Of a stretch of 8,372 bases of DNA, positions 1 through 6,128 are shown one piece after another. This stretch comes from Fusobacterium sp. (GTDB lineage: Bacteria > Fusobacteriota > Fusobacteriia > Fusobacteriales > Fusobacteriaceae). The notes below the pieces were generated by a model. It did no database searches and was not told the origin of the DNA. It was given only the letters and a program-made list of their open reading frames with translations. The position numbers were made by a program, and so were the translations under genes. Within the stretch, counting starts at the first letter, position 1; each line of letters starts with the position of its first letter. The DNA lies in assembly GCA_020024915.1 (NCBI GenBank), contig JAHHSZ010000070.1:1-8372 (forward strand), in the 5' to 3' direction.

Positions 1-34
1 TCAGTCTCAATAAATTATTTAATTCTACTAGTCA

Positions 35-68
35 AGAGAGTAAATACACAAGATTATTTACACTCTCT
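35..68. repeat. Imperfect inverted repeat, function uncertain
   Basis: AGAGAGTAAATA (35-46) faces TATTTACACTCTCT (55-68). The arms pair over 12 bp with a 2-nt bulge and an 8-nt loop. No U-rich tract follows on either strand, so this is not a classical intrinsic terminator. It lies downstream of the minus-strand signalling operon and could mark its 3' end or stabilise the mRNA. That is inference from position only. Confidence 0.35.
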
Positions 69-107
69 AAAGAGGTACAAAAGTGTGTAGTGTATCTCTT
101 TTCTTCT
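69..107 (+). terminator. Probable weak intrinsic terminator, plus-strand orientation
   Basis: AAAGAGGTACA (69-79) pairs with TGTATCTCTTT (91-101) as an 11-bp stem with one G-U pair and an 11-nt loop. A pyrimidine tract (TTTTCTTCT, 99-107) follows on the plus strand. On the minus strand the G-U pair becomes an A-C mismatch and no good U-tract follows, so it fits transcription entering from a gene left of the window better than the end of the minus-strand operon. It could act in both directions between converging units. Confidence 0.35.
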
Positions 108-116
108 ATAAAATTA

Positions 117-443
117 TTAATGTTTACACTCTTTTTTAAAGTTTAACTTCATTCTCTTTGTTCTCAATTTAGCTTCTTCAGTTGCCATCTCTATGTTTAA
201 TTTCTCTATTTTTTCCCAATCTGGATTTTCATTTAATAACTCTTTTCTTATCTCTAATTTCTTAGTCTCTATAATTGTTCTTGCTTCAACTGTTTCTGGA
301 TCACTTCTATGGTGTCCCATCTTTTGCATTTTATGTATATGTCTTGGAATTATCTCTCTCTCAGTTTCCACAATATTATCTTTAGCAAAACTTATTACAT
401 TTATTGTTAATATCATCATCAATATTCCTAATAATCTTTTCAA
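117..443 (-). CDS. Small exported Spy/CpxP/ZraP-like periplasmic protein, putative metal or stress sensor
   Basis: This 108-residue protein is probably secreted. Residues 1-20 form a signal peptide (MKR n-region, hydrophobic LLGILMMILTINVIS core, SFA-KD cleavage site). The mature part begins with a His/Met-rich stretch, HIHKMQKMGHH (35-45), then a charged, apparently all-helical segment (about 50-104). Its pattern of a short helix, NPDWEKIEKLN and AKLRTKRMKL recalls the Spy/CpxP/ZraP/CnrX fold of periplasmic stress or metal proteins; this is a match by eye, not by search. One Cys (106) lies near the C-terminus. The start is TTG, chosen because AAGAGGTGA lies 7 nt upstream (451-460) and because this start gives a complete signal peptide; the internal ATGs would cut it short. 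It begins 32 nt after the histidine kinase stop, on the same strand, so it is probably the last gene of that operon. Such proteins often damp or tune a cognate kinase, but that role here is inferred. Confidence 0.8.
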   Translation of the reverse strand: MKRLLGILMMILTINVISFAKDNIVETEREIIPRHIHKMQKMGHHRSDPETVEARTIIETKKLEIRKELLNENPDWEKIEKLNIEMATEEAKLRTKRMKLNFKKECKH

Positions 444-475
444 TATATAATCACCTCTTAAAATAAGTATATCTT

Positions 476-1801
476 TTATTTATAACTTAAATATGTCAAA
501 CTAAAAATAAATTTCTCTTCTTCTATTTTTATATCAAATGGAATACTATGAAGCTCTAAGATTTTTTTAATAAGTGAAAGTCCCAATCCGTGACCATCAA
601 TCTTTAATTCAGTAGCATTTTCTCCTCTGGCAAATGGTTGTAATAGATTCTCCTCACTTAGATTTTCTCTTATCAATGTTAGATTTTCAAATCTAACACA
701 ATCTCCATCTTGATATATCTTTATCTCACTCTCTTCTGATGAGTATTTTAAAGCATTTTGAACAATATTGTCAACTGCTATCTGAATGAACTTTTTATTC
801 CCTTCTAACATCACACTTTCTAACTCTATATTCCATTGAATATCTTTTTGTAACTCCAAAAACTCATATTTCTCAATACTATTTTTTATTATTAGTTTTA
901 AATCTAAATCCTCCTTATCTATTTTTAAACCTACAGAGGATAACCTAGATAGTAAAAGTAGTGATTGAACTAGTTCATTCATATTATTACTCTCTTTTAA
1001 TATAGCCTTGTAATATCTCCTCTGCTCCTCCTCACTCTTCAAATTTCCTTTCAATAAATATTGTGCATGAGAATTTATAACAGAGATAGGTGTTTTTAAC
1101 TCATGTGAAGCATTGGAAACAAAGGATTTTAAGTTATCTATTGATAATGAGAGACTTCTTGACATAGTATTTATATTCTCACTTAGCTCTAACAATTCAT
1201 CACTTGTATTGACTACTGCTTTTTCTGAAAAATCTAGCTTTGTAATTTTTTTTGCAACCCTATTTAACTCATATATATTTTTTGTGATCTTTTTTGCAAA
1301 TATCCTACTTATAATTATACTTAAGATCAATGTTATTACTAAGGTGATTAAATTTAGAAAATATACCTCATGTCTATGCATACTCATAACAGATAGTGAT
1401 GTGCTTAAAAACAGAGTTTTCTCTGGAGATAATTTCTCCTTATATACCAGTAACATTATGTGTCCCTGTTCAAGATTGTTAATATGAAATCCATCTTTTA
1501 TATCATCAAAATTATCCTTATACTCTATTCCATAAAAAGAATCATAGTAATTGTTATTTGAAATATATATATCTATTCCTTGAGTGTTTCTAATATCTTC
1601 AACATAGTCTTCCAATATTTTTTCATCAATCATCAATCTTTTTACTGTTGGAACTATCTTTTTTATCTCACTCTTTTTTCTAGCTATATAAAATGAATCT
1701 GCCACAAAAACACTAAAAACATAACTAAGTGTCACTGTAAATATAACTAAAAATATTGAAAAAATAAATATTTTTCTAAATAGATTAATTTTTATTCTCA
1801 T
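476..1801 (-). CDS. Membrane sensor histidine kinase (HAMP-HisKA-HATPase)
   Basis: This inner-membrane sensor kinase is the partner of the overlapping response regulator. Numbering is from an alternative TTG at 1804 (442 aa); the preferred ATG at 1801 gives 441. Layout: TM1 about 10-34, an extracytoplasmic sensor domain about 36-146, TM2 about 147-168, HAMP about 169-220, a HisKA dimerisation domain with H-box SNASHELKTPI (phosphoacceptor His 234), then a HATPase domain with N-box DNIVQNALKYSS (345-356) and G2 box DGHGLGLSL (403-411). The usual DxGxG G1 box is not visible: the expected place reads VRFENLTL (370-377), a degeneration also seen in some other active kinases. A Met/His cluster, MSMHRH (140-145), sits where the sensor domain enters TM2. 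The ORF overlaps the regulator's 3' end by 17 nt, so translation is probably coupled. A GGGG tract inside the regulator's last codons is the likely ribosome binding site; TTG (1804) and ATG (1801) are adjacent and cannot be separated by eye. Confidence 0.93.
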   Translation of the reverse strand: MRIKINLFRKIFIFSIFLVIFTVTLSYVFSVFVADSFYIARKKSEIKKIVPTVKRLMIDEKILEDYVEDIRNTQGIDIYISNNNYYDSFYGIEYKDNFDDIKDGFHINNLEQGHIMLLVYKEKLSPEKTLFLSTSLSVMSMHRHEVYFLNLITLVITLILSIIISRIFAKKITKNIYELNRVAKKITKLDFSEKAVVNTSDELLELSENINTMSRSLSLSIDNLKSFVSNASHELKTPISVINSHAQYLLKGNLKSEEEQRRYYKAILKESNNMNELVQSLLLLSRLSSVGLKIDKEDLDLKLIIKNSIEKYEFLELQKDIQWNIELESVMLEGNKKFIQIAVDNIVQNALKYSSEESEIKIYQDGDCVRFENLTLIRENLSEENLLQPFARGENATELKIDGHGLGLSLIKKILELHSIPFDIKIEEEKFIFSLTYLSYK

Positions 1802-2450
1802 CAAAGCTATACCCCATACCTCTCACTGTTTTCAACAGATAGCTATACTTGTCCATCTTTTTTCTAACTCTCTTTACCAAGGTATCTACTACTCTATCAT
1901 CCCCATCAAAATCAAAACCCCATACCTCATTCAAAAGATACTCTCTTGAAAATATTATCCCCTTATTTTTTATCATATACTCTAAAAATTGTATCTCTCT
2001 CCTTGTAAGTTCAATACTACTATTTTCAATGATTATCTCACCTTTTTTAGCATCAAATGAAAACTCTTCAAATTTATATATACTTACATCATCTAACTTC
2101 AACAGCTTTTTTACTTTTAAAGTTAAAATCTTCAAATTAAACGGCTTAGTAATATAGTCATCTGCTCCTAGATCAAGTCCTCTATACTCATCTTCATCTG
2201 AATCTCTAGCTGTCATCATAAGTATTGGTAGTGTTGAAACCTTTCTTATCTCTTTACAAACTTCCCAACCTGTCTTTTTAGGAAGATTTATATCCAAAAG
2301 CACCAATTGAGGACTCTCTAAATAAAACTTTTCTATCCCCTCTTCTCCATTATAAGCTACAGCAACACTAAAACCTTCCTGTTTAAAGTTATCCTGTAAA
2401 ACATTTACTAAACTCTTTTCATCTTCTATTATCAATATCTTTCTCTTCAT
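1785..2450 (-). CDS. OmpR/PhoB-family response regulator
   Basis: This cytoplasmic transcription factor should be phosphorylated by the kinase encoded next to it. Numbering is from ATG at 2450 (221 aa). The receiver domain (about 3-118) shows the acidic pair E9/D10 in IIEDE, phospho-acceptor D53 in LVLLDINLP, T80 in LMMTA and K102 in ITKPF, so all catalytic positions are present. The OmpR-type winged helix (about 125-217) has ELTRREIQFLEYM, VVDTLVKRVRKKMD (recognition helix) and TVRGMGYSF. An in-frame TTG at 2465 would add five residues, but the ribosome binding site AAAGGGGAA lies inside that extension and 5 nt before the ATG, so ATG is preferred. The gene starts 24 nt after the DUF1275 stop and its last 17 nt overlap the kinase start. 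Its targets are unknown; autoregulation through the promoter near 3200 is plausible. Confidence 0.95.
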   Translation of the reverse strand: MKRKILIIEDEKSLVNVLQDNFKQEGFSVAVAYNGEEGIEKFYLESPQLVLLDINLPKKTGWEVCKEIRKVSTLPILMMTARDSDEDEYRGLDLGADDYITKPFNLKILTLKVKKLLKLDDVSIYKFEEFSFDAKKGEIIIENSSIELTRREIQFLEYMIKNKGIIFSREYLLNEVWGFDFDGDDRVVDTLVKRVRKKMDKYSYLLKTVRGMGYSFDENKN

Positions 2451-2474
2451 CAATTCCCCTTTCAATCTATAAAA

Positions 2475-3164
2475 CTATTGAAAATGATAGTGTTCATCAG
2501 TCAGGTGAAGAACATGCCTGTATCTATGTCTTAATGAAAAATATATACAAGCTATGAGTATATACCCAACTCCAGCCACTATAAACACCTTATCTCTTAA
2601 TAGATAATAACATTCTATCCCTAGAAAACTACCCAATAAAAATATTAAAACTGTAAAAATACAAAAATATACTTTCCATTTCTCTTCTTTTCTGCCTTTT
2701 AAATAGTGTCCTACATATACTCCTGCATCTGTTAAATTTCCACTGACGTGACTTGTTCTAACTACAACACCTTTATATGATATAAATAATCCATTTTGTA
2801 CCCCTATCATAAATGGTAAATAATAAAAGAAAATTAAATTATCTTTCATAGTTATGTAAAAAAATAACAGCCCACATCCCAAAGTAAACACACAATATCC
2901 ATACCTTTTTTTTAAATTAAACTCTCTTCCTCCAACTAAGTATCCAGAAATTGTTGACCCTAAAACAAATGAAAAAATAATTGATATTATTTTTAATACT
3001 TCTAAAAAATTTCCTTCTTTCAGATTAATTGCTACTTTGGAAACATGCCCTGTAAAATGTGAAACTGTATAAGAATACTTTGCAATACTTATAGTATTTA
3101 TAAATCCTCCCAAAAAACATAACATATAGATCCAGTTTAATAAAAGTCTATGCAAAACTCTCAT
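2475..3164 (-). CDS. YoaK/DUF1275 family multi-pass membrane protein
   Basis: This 229-residue integral membrane protein matches the YoaK (DUF1275) family in length and signature. Hydrophobic segments lie at about 10-28, 57-77, 88-105, 110-127, 165-184 and 192-210. Two related motifs suggest an internal duplication: GFINTISI...SHFTGHVSK (20-43) and GVQNGLFIS...SHVSGNLTD (121-146). The SH-x-[TS]-G-[HN] core is typical of the family. The biochemical function of the family is not firmly established, so I assign no substrate. The C-terminal tail has five His in 15 residues (213-227), a possible metal-binding patch. ATG is preceded by AGGGGG about 6 nt upstream. It is the first gene of the minus-strand operon, 24 nt ahead of the response regulator, which suggests that the protein either influences or is controlled by that two-component system. 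Confidence 0.88.
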   Translation of the reverse strand: MRVLHRLLLNWIYMLCFLGGFINTISIAKYSYTVSHFTGHVSKVAINLKEGNFLEVLKIISIIFSFVLGSTISGYLVGGREFNLKKRYGYCVFTLGCGLLFFYITMKDNLIFFYYLPFMIGVQNGLFISYKGVVVRTSHVSGNLTDAGVYVGHYLKGRKEEKWKVYFCIFTVLIFLLGSFLGIECYYLLRDKVFIVAGVGYILIACIYFSLRHRYRHVLHLTDEHYHFQ

Positions 3165-3196
3165 TTTTTCCCCCTAAATTATTGATATACTAAGAA

Positions 3197-3225
3197 ATCA
3201 TACCTTTTTTTTTAGAAAATTTCAA
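3197..3225 (-). promoter_or_regulatory. Predicted sigma-70 type promoter of the signalling operon
   Basis: On the minus strand, TTGAAA (3225-3220; 5 of 6 to TTGACA), a 17-nt spacer and TATGAT (3202-3197; 5 of 6 to TATAAT) form a near-consensus promoter. The start site would be near 3190, giving a leader of about 25 nt before the DUF1275 ATG, with AGGGGG as ribosome binding site. No comparably good promoter was seen within the operon. Confidence 0.6.
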
Positions 3226-3239
3226 GTATATATTATACT
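3225..3239. promoter_or_regulatory. Palindrome between divergent promoters, candidate operator
   Basis: AGTATA-TAT-TATACT (3225-3239) is a perfect 6-bp inverted repeat with a 3-bp centre. It abuts the -35 element of the minus-strand operon promoter and lies about 30 bp upstream of the -35 of the plus-strand promoter. The position fits a regulator site. In such AT-rich DNA a 6-bp AT-biased palindrome can also occur by chance. Confidence 0.3.
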
Positions 3240-3269
3240 CTTATTATAAAATTCTATTTTTAAAAAGAA

Positions 3270-3298
3270 ATGAGAAAAAAATAGATATATGGTATAAT
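3270..3298 (+). promoter_or_regulatory. Predicted promoter of the helicase-queH operon (extended -10)
   Basis: TATAAT (3293-3298) is a perfect -10, preceded by TG one base away (TGGTATAAT, 3290-3298), an extended -10. A weak -35, ATGAGA (3270-3275; 4 of 6), lies 17 nt upstream. Transcription would start near 3305, leaving a leader of about 20 nt that contains AGAGGAGG just before the helicase ATG. Confidence 0.65.
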
Positions 3299-3326
3299 AC
3301 TCTCAACGTGAGAGGAGGAATAGTAT

Positions 3327-6128
3327 ATGAATTTAAACACCAAACAATTTGAAGCTGTCACTACTACAGAAGGTCCACTTCTTCTTATCTCTGGACCTGG
3401 TTCTGGAAAAACTAGAACACTAGTAGAAAGAACTATATATCTTTTAACTGAAAAAAAAGTTAAACCTGAAAATATTTTTCTCTCTACCTTTACAGAAAAG
3501 GCTGCTAGAGAATTGATTACAAGAATATCTGAAAGATTGAAAGAGTTGGGATACAAGATAAATCTATATGAAATGTACATTGGAACACTACACTCAATAT
3601 TTTTAAGGCTTATTGATGAAAATATTGAATACTCTTTTTTTCGCTCAGGGTATAGAGTATTAGATGATATTGATCAACAATTTTTTATATATAGTAGAAT
3701 TAAAAACTTTAGCGAGTTAGAAGGGTATCGTGAATTTTTTAGAGATATTCCTGCTAATAACAGTTGGGAGAGAAGTCAAAAGATATTATTCTGGTTAAAT
3801 AAAATCAATGAAGAGGGAAGAAGATTAGATAATCTCAAAACTGAAAATAAAAAAATCCTATTTTTAAAGAGTGCTCATAAGAGATATCACGAGATGCTAG
3901 TAGAAGAGAATATCATAGATTTTACAACTATTCAAAGAGAGATATACAGAATACTCCATAATGAAGAGGTACTTAAAAAATTAAAAAATAAAATACATTA
4001 CATAATGATAGATGAATATCAAGATACCAATAGTATCCAAGAAAAAATAATTTTTTTACTTGGTAAAGAACACAAAAATATCTGTGTTGTAGGTGATGAT
4101 GATCAAGGAATTTACCGTTTCAGAGGAGCTTCTATTAAAAATATTCTCCAATTTCCTGAGAGATTTGAACAAGGAGTGTGTAAAAAAATAAATTTAGATA
4201 TTAATTATCGTTCACATGAAGATATTATTAGACTTTGTAATAGGTGGATAAATCTCATCAATTGGAGAGAGTTCCGTTTTAGAAAAGATATTGTCCCTCC
4301 TACTGATAGCTCTTTTCCAGACTATAGTGGAGTAATCAGAATAGGTGGAGATTCTGAAAAAAAGTGGAAAGATAATATATATAAATTTATTAAAAATTTA
4401 AAAACTACAAATAAGATTGAAGATTATAGTCAAATAGCCTTTCTTTTTAGAAGTGTTCAATCACCCAATGTGAAAGAGTTAAAAAAACATTTAGAAAATT
4501 TAAAAATTCCTATATACTCACCTAGATCAAAAGATTTCTTTGATAGATCAGAGATAAAATTAATGATTGGAGTTCTTTTAGTATATTTTCCACACTGTAA
4601 ATATCTAATACTTGATGAGGTACAAAATCGTGGAAATAGAATTTTTGATTACTATAAAGAGTGTCTTAATCTTCTTAAAAAAGTTATAAAAAATGATGAA
4701 GAACTCTATAGTTGGTTAGTTGAAAAAAGAAAAGAGAACTCATATGAAACGACTCTTTTTATTCCAAGTTTTAAAAAAATATTTTACTCTCTTCTCCAAT
4801 TTGATACTTTTAAAAATTTTATTAAAATTGATATCAACAATGTAAAAGAGGGAAGAGCGACTTACAACTTAGGAGTTTTTTCTGAACTCTTAGAAAAATT
4901 TGAAAGATTATCAAAGGTTGAAGATATTCAAAAAGATGATGTTGAAAAGGTTATAAAATACTTTTTTAATGTCTATTTAAAAAATCTCTACCATAAAAAA
5001 ATTGATGAGTATGAAAATAAAGAGGAGTTCCCTCTAGGAGCAATTCCATTTTTAACTTTTCATCAAGCTAAAGGACTCGAGTTTCCAATTGTTATTGTAG
5101 GTTCTTTAGATTCAACCCCAACTTTCAAAGAGAGAACTGAAGAGGATATACTATCTGAACTTTTAAGATTAGATGATAATTTTGAACCTAGAGATAAGAA
5201 GAGTGAATTTGATTTTTGGAGAATATACTATACAGCCTTTTCTCGTGCTCAAAATCTTCTAGTTCTTACTAGCATAGAGAATAGATCTGGAAAAAATGAA
5301 CTTCCTTCACGAACTTTTAGATCTATCTATGAATCAATTCCATATGTTACTGATGAAAAATTTAAATTGGAAAACTTGAATGTTGAAACTTTAAAAAAAG
5401 TTGAGATAAAACCACTTCTATCTTATACTGGGCACATTCTTCTCTATGATTTTTGTCCTTTAAAATATAGATTTATTAAGGATTTTAAATTTAAACCCTT
5501 CTATTCTAAAGACACTTTTTATGGAATTTTTGTACACAGAGTAATTGAAAGAGTTCATAGAGATTTTCTAGCAAATCTTTTTGATAATAATTTAGAAGAG
5601 ATTATCAATGATATTGGTAATTCTTTGGAAAAAGAACTTAAAACTACCTTCCCAACAGAGATTCGTGAAAAAGTTAGATGCCATATTAGTAACTATCTTG
5701 AAAATAGCAATTTAGAAGATATCGTTGCCACTGAATTTGAAGCATACAGTATTGAAAAAAACTATATTATGGTTGGTACTTTGGATCTTGTTAAAAAAAC
5801 TCCTTTGGGAATAGAGATTATTGATTTTAAAACAGGTAAATTTGATAAAAGTAGATTTGAAGTGTATAAACATCAATTGGAGATCTATGCTTATCTTTTA
5901 AAGGACAAATACTCCTTGAAAAATATTAAAGCATCTCTCTATTATATTGATGAAGAAAATTCTAAAATTGAGATTGATTTAGAGAATTCTAACATTGAAA
6001 AAAGTGTTGAAAAATTCAATATAATTGCATCTGAACTTTTAAAGAAAAATTTTCCACCAAGAAAATTTGATGACAAATGTTCTAAATGTGAGTTTAATTA
6101 TTATTGTATGATTAAGGAGGAATCTTGA
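3327..6128 (+). CDS. UvrD/PcrA-like superfamily 1 helicase fused to a C-terminal RecB-type Fe-S nuclease
   Basis: This 933-residue DNA helicase-nuclease is longer than plain UvrD/PcrA (about 720-750 aa) because of a C-terminal nuclease domain. Helicase motifs in order: Q motif NTKQFEAV (4-11), Walker A GPGSGKT (23-29), Ia STFTEKAARE (53-62), Walker B IMIDEYQDT (226-234), III VVGDDDQGIYRFRGA (254-268), IV INYRSH (292-297), V TFHQAKGLEFP (577-587) and VI YYTAFSRAQ (634-642, arginine finger R640). The tail has PD-(D/E)XK residues H737, D820 (GTLD), D833 and K835 (IDFKTG), and Q850/Y854 (HQLEIYAY). C710 (FCPLKYRF) plus C918, C921 and C927 form the four-Cys Fe-S pattern known from AddB, Cas4 and related nucleases. 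It is therefore predicted to unwind and degrade DNA, probably in double-strand-break processing or repair. No AddB-like partner gene is adjacent. ATG follows AGAGGAGG by 8 nt. The stop overlaps the queH start. All catalytic motifs look intact. Confidence 0.93.
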   Translation: MNLNTKQFEAVTTTEGPLLLISGPGSGKTRTLVERTIYLLTEKKVKPENIFLSTFTEKAARELITRISERLKELGYKINLYEMYIGTLHSIFLRLIDENIEYSFFRSGYRVLDDIDQQFFIYSRIKNFSELEGYREFFRDIPANNSWERSQKILFWLNKINEEGRRLDNLKTENKKILFLKSAHKRYHEMLVEENIIDFTTIQREIYRILHNEEVLKKLKNKIHYIMIDEYQDTNSIQEKIIFLLGKEHKNICVVGDDDQGIYRFRGASIKNILQFPERFEQGVCKKINLDINYRSHEDIIRLCNRWINLINWREFRFRKDIVPPTDSSFPDYSGVIRIGGDSEKKWKDNIYKFIKNLKTTNKIEDYSQIAFLFRSVQSPNVKELKKHLENLKIPIYSPRSKDFFDRSEIKLMIGVLLVYFPHCKYLILDEVQNRGNRIFDYYKECLNLLKKVIKNDEELYSWLVEKRKENSYETTLFIPSFKKIFYSLLQFDTFKNFIKIDINNVKEGRATYNLGVFSELLEKFERLSKVEDIQKDDVEKVIKYFFNVYLKNLYHKKIDEYENKEEFPLGAIPFLTFHQAKGLEFPIVIVGSLDSTPTFKERTEEDILSELLRLDDNFEPRDKKSEFDFWRIYYTAFSRAQNLLVLTSIENRSGKNELPSRTFRSIYESIPYVTDEKFKLENLNVETLKKVEIKPLLSYTGHILLYDFCPLKYRFIKDFKFKPFYSKDTFYGIFVHRVIERVHRDFLANLFDNNLEEIINDIGNSLEKELKTTFPTEIREKVRCHISNYLENSNLEDIVATEFEAYSIEKNYIMVGTLDLVKKTPLGIEIIDFKTGKFDKSRFEVYKHQLEIYAYLLKDKYSLKNIKASLYYIDEENSKIEIDLENSNIEKSVEKFNIIASELLKKNFPPRKFDDKCSKCEFNYYCMIKEES
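6114..6128 (+). promoter_or_regulatory. Ribosome binding site and TTG/TGA coupling junction for queH
   Basis: AAGGAGG (6114-6120) lies inside the last helicase codons, 4 nt before TTG (6125). The queH TTG and the helicase TGA share TTGA (6125-6128). The strong Shine-Dalgarno sequence decides the start: the next in-frame ATG (6149) has none. The arrangement predicts translational coupling, with re-initiation by ribosomes finishing the helicase. Confidence 0.7.

Noticed and set aside
193..450. Plus-strand 85-residue hydrophobic ORF
   Set aside because: It is the antisense of the Spy/ZraP-like gene. It has no ribosome binding site before its ATG, while the minus-strand gene has a strong one and a proper signal peptide.
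1113..1487. Plus-strand 124-residue ORF within the kinase gene
   Set aside because: It is antisense to the TM2, HAMP and sensor region of an intact histidine kinase, with no ribosome binding site and low-complexity composition caused by the opposite strand.
1849..2157. Plus-strand 102-residue ORF within the response regulator gene
   Set aside because: It is antisense to conserved winged-helix and receiver sequence and resembles no protein family.
2451..2465. TTG start adding five residues to the response regulator
   Set aside because: The extension contains the ribosome binding site AAAGGGGAA itself, and the receiver domain normally begins at the KRKILIIEDE that follows the ATG.
3260..3580. 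Minus-strand 106-residue ORF across the helicase promoter and start
   Set aside because: It runs antisense through the Walker A region of the helicase gene and has no ribosome binding site.
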